Shown in pieces: positions 48,401 through 60,000 of a DNA stretch of 64,000 nt (its first letter is position 1; each line of letters starts with the position of its first letter). Made by a program: the position numbers and the translations under genes. The stretch spans positions 124,001-188,000 of the forward strand of contig JAUIRK010000285.1 of NCBI GenBank assembly GCA_030549495.1. The letters run 5' to 3'. The DNA comes from Nectonema munidae (taxonomy: Eukaryota > Nematomorpha > Nectonematoida > Nectonematidae). The notes under the pieces are model-generated. The model saw nothing but the letters and a program-made list of their open reading frames with translations, was not told the DNA's origin and did no database searches.

Positions 48401-48960
48401 ATGGCTCTTTCCGGAACGGCCTTGGTAGCGATTACGGCCAAGTTCTTCGGTGTTCCCGTACTTGTTTGCTGCGAGACGTACAAATTTGTGGACAAGGTTC
48501 AAACCGACTCCATCTTATTCAATGAACTCGGTAATCTTATAAAATTTTAATCAAAAATGAACTTGAGTTTTAAATTTATTTATTCAAAGAATTTATTAAG
48601 GCCAGTGAACTGTTGCTATTTCTTTTAAAAATACTTTAATTTTTGTTTATGAGAAAGAAGTTGAAAAATTAATTATTGATTAAATGAATTATAAAGAGTT
48701 TTACAAAATTTATTTGCTCCTTCTAAAAATTTGTTTCTTGTTCAGAAGACCCAAACTTTTTCAGTTCTCATTCTGAAGACAAAAGCAAAGACTGCATCAC
48801 ACAAGACTCTAAAAGCGTGCATGTTTTGAATCTGATGTATGACGTCACTCCACCCAATTTTATTTCCCTCATTGTAACAGAGCTCGGCATGATTCCGTGC
48901 ACATCTGTTCCTGTTGTACTGAGACTTAAAAATTCTGAAGCTTCTGTCTTTAAACAATAA
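42125..48960 (+). CDS. EIF2B4: translation initiation factor eIF2B subunit delta, 5' exons not found
   Basis: Regulatory subunit of the eIF2 guanine-nucleotide exchange factor, part of the alpha/beta/delta core that senses phosphorylated eIF2. Exons: 42125-42432, 42942-43127, 45168-45270, 45334-45374, 45482-45573, 47760-47845, 48350-48530, 48746-48960. Conserved stretches: [90 protein letters not shown], and the C-terminal [20 protein letters not shown] with [14 protein letters not shown]. All junctions agree in phase except 45374/45482. The variable N-terminus (about 150-180 residues in relatives) is not located. The last codons overlap AATAAA at 48956. Confidence 0.93.
42942..43127 (+). CDS. 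EIF2B4: EIF2B4 exon with [10 protein letters not shown] motif
   Basis: Acceptor ATTTGTCAG|ATGATG. Encodes [40 protein letters not shown]. Donor GAA|GTGAGA, phase 0. Confidence 0.88.
43483..43990 (+). repeat. tRNA-headed dispersed repeat in EIF2B4 intron
   Basis: The head matches 470-610 (GGGTTTGTTAGATGCTGGAT, AAGCGGCGCAATTGTGCC). The tail (AAAGGCTTCAATCAG, GATTGGCTTAATTTTTT, ATCGACACATTTAGGTGAGT) matches 48200-48358. No open frame of interest. Confidence 0.65.
45168..45374 (+). CDS. EIF2B4: EIF2B4 exons with IRDQ and KVELIFV segments (probable 63-bp intron inside)
   Basis: Acceptor GAGTTTTAG|ATGGAA fits phase 0 from the previous exon. [17 protein letters not shown] and [15 protein letters not shown] align with the family helix before D-V-I-L-V-Y-G. 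The spacer [15 protein letters not shown] is extra to the family and is best removed as a 63-bp GT-AG intron (45271-45333), which keeps the frame. The donor after ELIF (45375) does not agree in phase with the next exon. Confidence 0.6.
45482..45573 (+). CDS. EIF2B4: EIF2B4 exon with VIIVDS motif
   Basis: Acceptor TTTTTCTTTTTAG|CTCTTC. Encodes [20 protein letters not shown] then [10 protein letters not shown], matching C-S-S-L...V-V-V-D-S-R-P. Donor CTGG|GTGAGT, phase 1. Confidence 0.85.
45574..47759. other. EIF2B4 intron of 2.2 kb
   Basis: AT-rich. No exon-like frame with matching phases, no recognised transposase and no RNA gene seen. Confidence 0.4.
47760..47845 (+). CDS. EIF2B4: EIF2B4 86-bp exon
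   Basis: Acceptor TTCTTTAAG|GTCGTC. Encodes [20 protein letters not shown] then NALSLVIKK, matching the family G-R-x-x-L...G-I-P-x-x-Y segment. Donor AAAAAG|GTTTTT, phase 0. Confidence 0.9.
48090..48358 (+). repeat. repeat copy ending at an EIF2B4 splice acceptor
   Basis: Shares CTCGATGAAAACAC, AAAGGCTTCATTCAGC, GTGATTGGCTTAATTTTTTG and ATCGACACATTTAGGCGAGT with 43483-43990. It overlaps the first nine bases of the exon at 48350. Confidence 0.65.
48350..48530 (+). CDS. EIF2B4: EIF2B4 exon with [12 protein letters not shown] motif
   Basis: Acceptor CACATTTAG|GCGAGTAAG. Encodes [46 protein letters not shown]. The acceptor and its pyrimidine tract belong to a repeat also present at 43483-43990. 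Donor CTCG|GTAATC. Confidence 0.95.
48746..48960 (+). CDS. EIF2B4: EIF2B4 terminal exon
   Basis: Acceptor TCTTGTTCAG|AAGACC. After an acidic linker that varies in the family it encodes [20 protein letters not shown] then [20 protein letters not shown], stop TAA at 48958-48960. Confidence 0.95.
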
Positions 48961-48961
48961 A
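48956..48961 (+). promoter_or_regulatory. polyadenylation signal AATAAA overlapping EIF2B4 stop
   Basis: The AATAAA hexamer overlaps the stop codon. A very short 3' UTR is implied if it is used. Confidence 0.4.
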
Positions 48962-49495
48962 AAGCTTTGTTTTTTATACATTTCCTAAAGGAGAAATACC
49001 AAAATTTTGTTCATTTATAGATGAATGTAATTAAAATAATTCAATGCACTTTTAAAGCAGAGTTATGAAGTTTTAGAAGACTCATGTTATGTTTAGTCTG
49101 GTAAGTTCAAAATTCGATATGTTCTCTATCTCTGAATTTTACTGTCGTAGTTTTTAAGCGATATTTTACTTCATTCTATCAATTCAACATAGTGAATGAT
49201 AAATTCTGTTTGCTAGAACTTGTAACTGTTGCTTAAACAATTTTGTTCGAATCCTCAACCCTCCATAAAAATAGATTTATAAGAAGTAAAGTTTTTATTA
49301 GTAACTAGAGCCGCTTATTTTCACTTACCCGCAAATTTTTGAAAACATTTATTGTGAAAAACTAACATACACACTAAAAACAGGAATATAATTGTAGCTT
49401 TAGAAAATTCCATAATCTTTTTTTTTCAATTTTTTAAATGAACTAAAAAATAGGTGTTTTTAAAAATGGAAAATTTATTATATAGTATTCAATCT

Positions 49496-49865
49496 TTTCA
49501 TTGCACTATTCAGAAATAAAATAGCATTAACAGAAGAAGGTTTCAAATGTGTTCTTCTTTCATTAACTATAAATCCAGCTAAGCTGAAGTTCCTTTACCT
49601 TGCTGGACTTGTAGTCATGATGCAAAGTACACTTCTGGCAACTGATGAAAAAAAGGAAAAAGATTAGAATGAGATTTCCACCAATCAAGAACATCAATAC
49701 AAGTCGAAGGATCGAGCGATAAATTTGGATATTTTTCTATTTCTTCTGAGTAAACTTCTTCCCAACCACTGTCAAATTCATCAACTTTAATTCTTTTTGT
49801 AGGAATTTTTCCTGTAGTTCTGATTCTTCTATTTTTACTTTCAAGCCATTTTTCTTCTTCTCATT
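49496..49865 (-). pseudogene. hAT transposase C-terminal relic
   Basis: Minus-strand frames read WLESKNRRIRTTGKIPTKRI, SLDPSTCIDVLDWWKSHSNL and FPFFHQLPEVYFAS, then after a shift NFSLAGFIVNERRTHLKP and SSVNAILFLNSAMK. This is the hAT dimerisation region (D-x-L-x-W-W, S-x-A-G-x-I-x-N-E-x-R-x-x-L). Stops interrupt it and the catalytic DDE core is absent. Confidence 0.8.
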
Positions 49866-50916
49866 AATATATGAAACTTACAATTTGTTACCCGCAACAT
49901 AAATTTTTTTTGAATGCGTGGACCCTGGGTACCCGTATAACTGCGCCGACATACCCGTCCACTTCAGGACTCTATTAGCAACGATAGGCATTTATGATTA
50001 GCATTTGTTTAGAAGCATTATTTACCTGTGTTTTCTTTAAAGATAACTTCGATAACGATTCATGAGTTATTAACAAAATAGAAAATATTCCTTTTTTAAG
50101 TCTCTTAGTTTTTTTGATACACAAGACAGGTTATTATGATTAAATACCTAAGATCAAGAAATTCTGATTAAAGTGAAAGTTTTTCTGTTTTTAGAATATT
50201 ACTTTCTTATGTGGCTTTTTTACTTCTTAATCTTCTAAAGAATAATAATAACAAGAATCAGTTTTGCGGAATCAGCACTGCTAGGATCTAGCCTGTAATT
50301 ACATGTATACGGAATATCGTACTACACCATCTACTCAATTTTTGTTTCAAATTCTCTCTATTTGCTCTTCGCCTTATTTTAAAGTCTCTTATCTTTTTAT
50401 TGACTTCTTTCCATGCTTTTTATGGTGTTTTTAGAAATGTAATTTGATTATTGTGAAATAGAAATGATTTCACACAAAGTAACTTTTTATATGTCATGTA
50501 GTTGTGTTAAAAACAAGTTCTTCTAAGCATGAAACCATCGATTAGAATCACTAAAAGAGGAAGATATTTACAGAGCTATAGAGTCGAAAAAAAGTATCAA
50601 CTTAGACTCCTACTGATTTTGCTGCAAGGAGTCTAACTTCCTAAAATTTAAACTTTATAAAAAGTTCTTGTTTTGCCTTTCTTTAATGTAAAAAGAGAAG
50701 GAACTACTTATTAAAAATCACGAGAAAATAGAGACGCAATTTAATAACATTTACGTCATAATTCTTAGAACCGTATAATTCTATCTATATAAGTAGATTT
50801 TATGGATTTTTGATTTTCTTCAAGAATTTACGCATCTCGTGTTTCCACTTGTCAAACTACTGCACTGGAATTAAATTATTTAGTTTCCTGTACAAATAAA
50901 AATTTTGAAAATTATT

Positions 50917-51093
50917 TTATAGAGTAGGCATTTCAAAATTTTGAACGAATATAAATGGATTGTGAAGTGTAACGATGTTGGCATCAACGGAGGATTTAAT
51001 CCATAAATGAGTGAAAATGGAACAAGCATCTTCTTGAGTGGGATCGAAATCGTAGACAGGAATCTTTCTGTAATCTCCATTTTCTTTGATCTC
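50917..51093 (-). CDS. DYNC2H1: DYNC2H1 terminal exon
   Basis: Acceptor CTCTTTTTAAG|GAGATC, phase 0. Encodes EIKENGDYRKIPVYDFDPTQ, EDACSIFTHLWIKSSVDANI and VTLHNPFIFVQNFEMPTL, matching the family ending I-S-L-P-V-Y...x-x-A-L-F-L. An alternative AG at 51117 would shift the frame and was set aside. Confidence 0.75.
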   Translation of the reverse strand, partial: EIKENGDYRKIPVYDFDPTQEDACSIFTHLWIKSSVDANIVTLHNPFIFVQNFEMPTL

Positions 51094-54000
51094 CTTAAAA
51101 AGAGTACGAAGGTAAACTGAAATTAAAAGACAGTTCTGACTTTTTACCCAAACACCACTTCGTTCAATTACTGATAGTTGTATTCAGTGCCCGCGCTACC
51201 TATATAATTTTGGGGCACGTGCCCCCCCCCCCCCTGTATTAATCTTGCCCCCCTCCCCCCCTAAAATTTTTGGTTTTGCCCCATGCACTTTTTAAAGGAA
51301 AAATAAATAAGCAAAAATTGTACACAATAATCTTATATAAATGCTGGTGTATGTGTATGCATAATATGAGATTTCTATAGGTTATTATACAGAAGTACTT
51401 CATGCTTATATCATCTTATGAGGCTGAATTTTGCTAAATGCAAATAATAAACAGCTCAAGAAGTTGTCTCCTTTAATTACTTAGTTTTAGTCAATATGCC
51501 AAATAGATCCTGGTATTTACAAATAAAATAAATTATAACAAAATTCGACCCCTTTGCGTAAATACAAGAGATTTCACATGTGTTCAAACGGAAATGCATT
51601 TCTCGCATTTGGCGATATTTTTGGTCAAGATAATCGAGCAGCGGAGAGTGCAGTTGAAAAAATTGTTCGTAAATTCAAACTAACTTAGTCGGTGGCAGAT
51701 GTCAAAGCACCATCGCGTTCTTATTTTTGCGCCGTTCAGCTCAAAACACGACTGCAGTGCACGGGAATGTGGCCAAAAATCCAGACATCTCTATTCGTCA
51801 CTGCGCGCAGGAATTGAACCTCGCCACAACAACGTTACATCGAACACGCTTACAAAATTCAAGTGAAACCTGCTGACTATTTGAAGCGCCGTACATGCGT
51901 CTATTGGGTGCACGAGCAAAGACAAACCGATGAAGATTTTTGGCAACAAAATCTCTAATGATGACCCCCATTTTTATCTTGGTGGATTCGTAAATAAGCA
52001 AAATTGTAGATCGTGCCATGATAACCAAATAATGCTATGGATGTCTAAGATTTGCTGTTCCAGACGGATGGCTCCACATTCCACATTTGCCAATGCAAGA
52101 ATGCTTAATGACTGAGATGTTACCAGGTCGCATCATCTCTCGAAAGAGCGAAGTCAATTGGCCACCACGATCGTGCGACTTGATGCGCCTTTACAGTTCT
52201 TCCTTTGTGGTCATCTCTAAAAGAAGTTCTATGCCAACAATTCAACAGCTGATGAATGAGATAAGAGAGATATGCTGAGATCGAGGAGTAACTTCATGTG
52301 CAGAGATGTCATCAAAAATGTTGAGCATCGAGTGAAGGTTTCCCGCCGAAGCATTTGGGCGATATTATTTTTCGCACATAATTCAAATAACATGATCCAA
52401 TAGAGAGAAATGAATAAATTTTCACCAGTGACACTGCTTTATTTTCTGCTAACTTTGATCCGTTTCAATGAAACACTTTGTATATACCATTTTATTTTAA
52501 GTTCGTTTTTTTCACTTGTTGAAATGAAGAACATTTTAAAATTACACTGCTCCCTCGCTTTACCGCCATACAATTATGTAGACCCGATTTCTCTCCATTA
52601 TAATTGCCCCGATTTAACGCCCCTCGCTATCCGCCAATAACATTGATAGAACAAGCACATTTTACTTCATTGAAATAAACAATCCTCGATTTAACGCCAT
52701 GGGTTGTTGATGCAATTTTAGCAGTGATTAATGAGTTGTTTGATCCCTCGCACAAACGCCACCCCGTTTCAATGCTTCCCCCTTAATGCCATAAAATTAT
52801 ATAGATCAAATTTCTCTCTTTTATAACTCCCCCAATATAACGCCACTGTTGTCAGCCGTCCGCCATATTTATTTACAGAACGGATATACTTTTTTTCGTC
52901 AAATTTAGCCCCGATTTTATATCATGTATTGCTGTCAAATTAACTATAATAATATTTACTTTTATTTATTCAAAAATAATAGCCTTTGCCATAATTTTCC
53001 TTCTATTTATGTTTTAGTGACACTTTTGTACTCATTAGGCATTTTTAGTTACTGTTGATAAAGGAAATTCACGCAAGAAAATATTTCTGGTTAACAAATC
53101 TAGAAAGTGATATTATAATAAGGAAAACGCTCAAATGAGGTTTTGAACTCAAAGTGCAAAGAAAAAGCAATGCTGGATTTTAACTTCAAGAAATAAATAA
53201 ATTTTTGAATTTCTTACTTTAATTATATGGCGTACTTTACAATACTACTCAAAGCAAATAAGACAGCTACATTTTCGATACCCCCGATATACCGCCAATT
53301 GATGATAACACCAATAGTGGCGGTATATCGAGGGTGCACTGTATTTGACTAAATTGATGCCAATTAAGTAAAATAAGTTTTATTTTTATTCTAAATAAAT
53401 TTTATCCAAAAGATACATTTATTATTTACACAACTCAAGTGAAATTCGAATTTAAGTCAATTTAATTGTTTGAGTGTTGATGATTTTTTTCTTAACAGAA
53501 GCACAATCAATTAAAATTTGCAATTTGATTTAACTGCTTATTTTGAAATGGCCGCAGTTCACTTTTAATTAATTTTTTAATTAAGTTTACTTCAGTTATT
53601 CAGAAGGTGCTTATCCAATTCAAACAATTTTGCTTATCATTTAACACATACTCTTCATTGTAATGCATTCTTTTTTGTTTTTGCTGCGGGATCTATTGAT
53701 TGAGTATTGTCTGAATAAATTTCTTCTGCCACCGACTGGATTTAAACTTTTCCAAATGTTATCATTTACAAATTGGTTTAAATAATAGCGTCACTTACTA
53801 CATAGGTGGTTATAATATTAAGCGTACCTCACAAATTAACGATTTAGGAATTATTATTGATGATGCTCTCAAAGTTATGCCTTAATTTTCAAAAATCATC
53901 TCGAAAGCCTACGCTATATTCCATTTAGTTCTTCGATATTTATCTTCCTTTGAACCCGAGATAGCTAAACCTATATATAAAGCTTTGATACGACCCATCC

Positions 54001-57000
54001 TTGAGTACGGTAATGTTATAGCACAAATTACCTATATAAAAAATATGAAATCTTTGGAGAAAGTACAGCAACATATAACCAAAAGAATGAAAGGCCTCAA
54101 AGAACTGCACTATAAAGAAAGATTGCAGACTCTGTCCTTACCACTTCTGTCATACAGATATAAAAGAAACGACATGATAACAGTATTTAACATCATAAAT
54201 AAAAACATTCATGTTAATCGTGATATCCTACCCCCATTTTCTTCAAGATTTCAAAGAACTCATCAGTACAAATTTATAAAAAGCCGACACAAAAAGCACT
54301 TCCGCAAAAACTTCTTTTCTAACAGAATTATCAACGACTGGAAAAGCCTTCCCGTGTATGTAGTGAACTCTCCTACTTTAAACATCTTCAAGCACCGCAT
54401 TCACCACTTCTGGATAATTGTCACTTATATTATTCTCAATCAGTTTATGTTATTCTTTTCCTTAAATTGATGCGATCATTACAGCCAAATTGGCCTTTCT
54501 ATTCGCTTAATAAATTATGTTATGTTATAAATTTCTTATTAAAAATTACAACTCTATTCAACTTATTTTTGATATTATTTATTTTTCATTTTTCTTCCAA
54601 ATAAAATTTGTTTGATTTATTTACTCAATATACTCTTAAAATTTACAAGATTATTTGTTTTACATTTTGTTAACTCGTTTTAATCAAGATGTTTTTATAT
54701 ATTAGAATCTATTATATATTAGTTTTTATAAATTAGAATCTATCAGTAAGTTGAGTAATACTTACTTGGTCTCTTATGACTTAGCTCTGAGTCTCGTATT
54801 TAAATTTCAGATGCATTTTATAGAAGTTTCATTTAACATAATATTTAAATAGGTAAAATAAAGCGAGGATTCCTAGCTATACAATCAAAATATTTTTAAC
54901 AATTTTTATTGGCTAAAAAATTAGTGCGCAAAATGTGGTACCTGCCAAGAAACAGGCAAATTTGTTATTTCTTCATGAATCTCCTTTGACTTGTCCACAA
55001 TTTCGACTAATCTAAAATTTTCGATGATCATGTTTTTAATGATCAATCCGGAGAGGAGGATTTTTTCGCCACCTTCTCTTTCTTCAACCAAAAGTCTCAA
55101 CTCGGAAATTTTTTCACCTTGAAATCTTTTAAAGGGATATATAAGAAGCTGAAGTGTTTGAGGAGTTAGCTCCTTCTTACCTCAATGCTTGTAGTTTCGT
55201 GCTTAAAAGAGCTTTGCGAACAAATGAAAAGTTGTTGAGTTGAAACGAGTGCAATCTTTTTTTGTGGAAAGAAACTTCTGAAAGATTTGAGTAGCGAAGC
55301 ATGACACTGTGGAGAAATTCGTCAAGTCGTTCTTCTTTGTGTCTTTGCAAATTCCACTTTAGCGGAATCTAAAATGAAAATAAAGTTATAAAAAGTCATC
55401 TGATTACTTCAAAATTGTCATACTTTGTTGTGTTGTATATCTTTCTGTACTTGGGTTAAGGGATCACTAACTTCTGACTTTTTTGAAGAAAGAATTTTTT
55501 TAAAATTGAAATTAGCCTCACTGATCAAATTGAGTATTTGAGACATTTCTTCGTGAAGGACGTTGAAGCTATCTTCTGCACTGTTCCTTATCTTTTCCCG
55601 ATCCTTGTTCTTTTCAAGGAACTTTGAAGAATCTCGAAGCATCGCACTGACTAAGTCATTTCCTCCAATGTCTTCTCCACTTTTCTCGAACCTGTGAAAA
55701 AAGCTTTGGCAGTTCACAGGCAGACCAAGGTGGCAGAGAGGCGTTTTCTCAGTTGGGAGAGTTTTCAGGAAAGAAGAGAATGCTGTGTATGACTTTGAGC
55801 CGTTTGCTCTCAGGTATATGGCCGTGATTTGACGTAGAGCCTGCGGAAAGGATTCTGGATGGAAGGAAAGATGGAAGCATTTGGAGAGGAGGATCAAGTC
55901 TCTTTCATCACTCAACTTGGAGGAGTAGATCACTCGCTTCACGTACTCCTCTTTATACGAAGTAGAAGTGCTCTTCGTGGAGAGGAAAAAGTTTAGGGCG
56001 AGTAGGAAGTATTGCAAGGGAAATGAGTATTTCTTGGTCCAGGCGAAAGTGTGGTATTGCGCTCTTTCCAAAATCAAGGAGTGGAACATGATGAGTTTGA
56101 TTAAGGAAAGATTGAATTCGCTCGATTTTATCCTTTCTAACTCGTTTAACACAAAGTCCAAAAGGTAGAGAGCGATGTCTCTCATCTTTTTAGGGCTTGG
56201 ACTCACAATCACTGCTGTTTCTCCGTCCTTATTCAAATGATAGGGAATATTCTCTGTTTTGCGCAAGCTCATCCATAAACAGAATTTGTTCTTTTTAGTG
56301 GCATTGTGTACAAAGTGTCTCACTTTCTCCACATTTTTAATGATTCCTCCAAAGTTGTTGACATAAAGCCAAACATTCTTCTCACTTTTTGCGCTTTCCA
56401 AAATTTGGTGATAAAATTCAGATTCGCCCCAGGATAAAATCTCTTCAAATTTGTAAGATTCGCTTTTGGCTTGGATGAATTTTTTCAACTCAATACTCAC
56501 ATCCAACAAGTCATCACACAAAACAAAAACGATTGAATACTTGCCAACGCGTTTCATCATCTCCCTTATGTTGTTTTCTTCAAAGTAGTCTGTTCTCAAA
56601 GACAACGTTTGTAGAATGAATGAGTTCAGCGTGTCTAATTTCAATCCATCCTTCTTCACACTCGAGTAAAAATTCTCCAATACGCTTTTCACTTCCATGT
56701 TCTCATCTTTTACTCGTTCTAAGATACTTTCATCAAAATCCTTTTCAGTAGCCAACTTTTTCTGAAGAATTGCTAAAAAGTGTGCACCAGATAATTTCTT
56801 TTCCTCACTGCAGAAGATGGAGAGCGTTCGTGAAAAAATTGTATCCAATTTTAAGACTTTGATTAGTATTAAAGCTAAAAACGTTTTATCATAATTTAAC
56901 ATCATGCAACTGTAGTATTTCAAAATATCACATGCTAAAAGTGCTGCCAACTTTTTGGTATTGATCTCTGAAACATCAGATACTCCTTGACTACAAATGA

Positions 57001-60000
57001 CATTAGTACACACTTGAAAAAAGTCATCTAAATAGATCATTTCTTCCATCAGTGCTATTCTTTTGAGAGAGAGGTACACGCGACAAAACAAAAGAGAAAG
57101 GGGAATACTTTGCTTCAGGATTTCATCGAAGAAACCTCTTTTCATCTTCATTTCTTGCTTTCTTTTGCGCATATCGTCTAAATTTTTCTTACTTTGCAAA
57201 AGTTCTTCACTTCTCTCAAAGCTTTCTGAAAAGTCGTCAAGACCACTCAGCAAAAGTTTCTCTTCACTTTTTATTTCTTCCTTGAGTTTATGTGTCTGTA
57301 TTTTCAATTTTTGAAATTCCTCAAATAAATCGCTCTTCATCGCCTTGAATATTAGTAATTTGAACAGATTTTCCAAACTCTCTTTTTTCGAAGAAAAATC
57401 TAGAACCGCAATGTATGGTTGCAAGCATGAGTGGCTAAATGATGCGTTTGTTGCGTTTGCAATCACAACAATCTTCACGTCTTTTGAAAGATTCATTAAA
57501 ATGTGGATGAGCCAGAGATCAATTTTACTCACATTATGAAGTACGATCATTGCACAAAACTTTAAGTACTTCACGAGTTTGACTCTGACACTCTCTGACT
57601 CCCAATCCAAGAAGGCCATCTCATTCCCTTCATCTTGAAAAATGAGATGCAGAGCGTCTAAACAAACGTTTTCTGGATCAATGCAAATGAGGGTGAAGGG
57701 AAATTGTTGCATCAGCACTAACTTCGCATAAACCACATCATCTTCCTTAATGCTGACCACTTTATCCCTCAGCACTGAAGTCATTAAAGTGCACAGTTTG
57801 CTCTCGTTCATCCTTTTGATAGCTTTATCGTATTTTTTAAACACTTCCTTTCTCAACAAAATCTCATCATCACAGAAGATGATTTGAATGGATCTTAGCA
57901 GCAGAATCAAGCTAAAGTCTTTTAGTATACTTTCGTGATTCTCCAAGCCCTTTTTCCAATTCGGCAGTTCATCCTTCAAAATTTGGTATCTTTCTTCCAA
58001 GCGTCTAGAAAATTTTTCTTCCTCTCTCAAAGCGTTCTCCGTTTCCTTCATTTCAAGAAGGATTTGTGAGTATTGATTTTCGAGAGTGGAGCGCTCATTT
58101 GCCAGCGTCGATATCTTTGATTTGATCTCACTCAAATTGAAGCCCTTTTTTCCGATATTCGATTCAACGCTTTCAAATTTGGTTTCAATCTCTCGCACTC
58201 TAACGTAGACTTGGCAGTACTTCAAAATGGATACGAACCAGAGTAGAATGGGAACAATGGCTACCGACGCCTTTCTCGCGTTACCCACATCGAATGACAT
58301 TGCTTTGGCTTTGTGCAGTTGCTTCGCCTTTTCAAAGTTCTGAACGTTGATTTGTCGAGCATCGAAGTTGCAAAGGTAATCTTTAATGCACTTCTTCCCC
58401 AGAAAAGCGCGCACATGCCTCCATTGAGTGTCTTTTTCGCCGGTCAAGGTTAAAACACCTTCTAAGATATCTTGGATAACGATGGGAGGTATTCTGAGAG
58501 TTTTAATTTCATTCAAAGAATCTAAGGATATCTCCTTCATTTTTGCCTTTGATTCTTCGATCTCTGGCGATATCTCTTCCAGCAAATGCATGAGATCGCC
58601 TTTCTCTTTGTTCAAAGCTTCTACTTCTTGCTGCTCCTTCGACTCAAATTGATTGATCTGATCCTTATGCGTTTTGTTTTTCTGTGAAAGTAAGTTAAAT
58701 TGATTTACAAGGGTAACAATGATCTAAGAAACAAACCTGCATATTATCTTCAATCAGATTCAACATTTCTTTTGCCTGTTCCTTTTTTTTCTGCAAAGTC
58801 TTTTTATTCTCATGACATTTTTCCTTCAATTTCTCGATTTTTGCTTCACACTTCTTTAAATGCCTCGTTCCTTCCTGAATAAAAATGCTTAAAAATAAAT
58901 CATAAAAATTAAAAGTATTTGGGGTCATCTTTCATAATAAAAATGCGAGCGAGAATATGTCTCAATCGAAATTCCAGTCTGCGCACCAAATATATATTTA
59001 TTTAACATTAAATAACATCTATATAATTCATTTAAAAAGTTATCGTCATTTTTGTCGTGGAAGGGAGAAGTACGCAAACTCTTTGATCTGATTGGATATA
59101 AACTTTTGTTTTTTTGTTTAACCAATCAAATTACGCGAAAATCTAACTCATTAATTTGAATATTTCTTGAATAAATTTCCAATATTCAAATGAACTGCGA
59201 AAATATCTCGGAACTGATTGGCTAAACTCAATCATTTTTAACTAATCTCATATATAAAATTAATAAATATGAGTAATGTAATTTACTGGGTCGTAATCCA
59301 GTAGCTTATTAATTAAAATTTATAATTCATATTTTTTAACACGGTCAATCTTCTAACATGGTTTGAAGTGAAGAGTTATTTACATTTTACTATGCAATAC
59401 CTTGTAGCGTTCAATACTTTGTAATAGTGTGTTGGCTTCTACTTCATAAATACCCCGTAAGTACCCAAGAAGCTGCGATTTTCTTTTGAGGAATAAGGCA
59501 GAGGATGTGATGATGGAAACCACTTCTTTCAAATCATCTTGACTCGTTGAAGAGTGTTTAATTCCGTCCTTTTGAAGTTTGGGACTGAAGATCGCCTTCA
59601 ACTTTTAAAAAGAATGTGAGATAACGTTAGGAAGCAATAAAAAGGTTACATCTTCTTTAAATTTGGTTTCCACGTTTTTGCTTAAAAAATGAACAATTTC
59701 ACAATGGAAGAAGAGTTTTGGATAAGAGTGTGAAAGTTTTTTGATCAAATTTGAGTCTTTTTCAATAAGGAAAACCAATTGTATGCTCTCTTCCAAATCT
59801 TAGAATAGAAATAAATTAAATTTGAATTTAAACTTACTCATGTGAATATTTAAGAAAAGATGAAATATGCTTAAATACACCCATCAAAGATAATCCAATC
59901 GATTCTTGGATAAAATAACTTAATTATTATCTAAATAAATAACTAAATAAAAACTAATTTTTAAAATAAAATTCGAAAAATGCATAGAATTTGTAAAATA

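Noticed and set aside
50880-51080. 66-codon minus frame beginning MEITERFLSTIS as a gene
   Set aside because: It is a shadow frame; the overlapping frame gives the dynein-2 C-terminus with the correct phase.
55126-55180. Frameshift or stop in DYNC2H1 near 55179
   Set aside because: A 55-bp intron with GTAAGA donor, CTAAC branch-like site and AG acceptor removes the stop and keeps family similarity.
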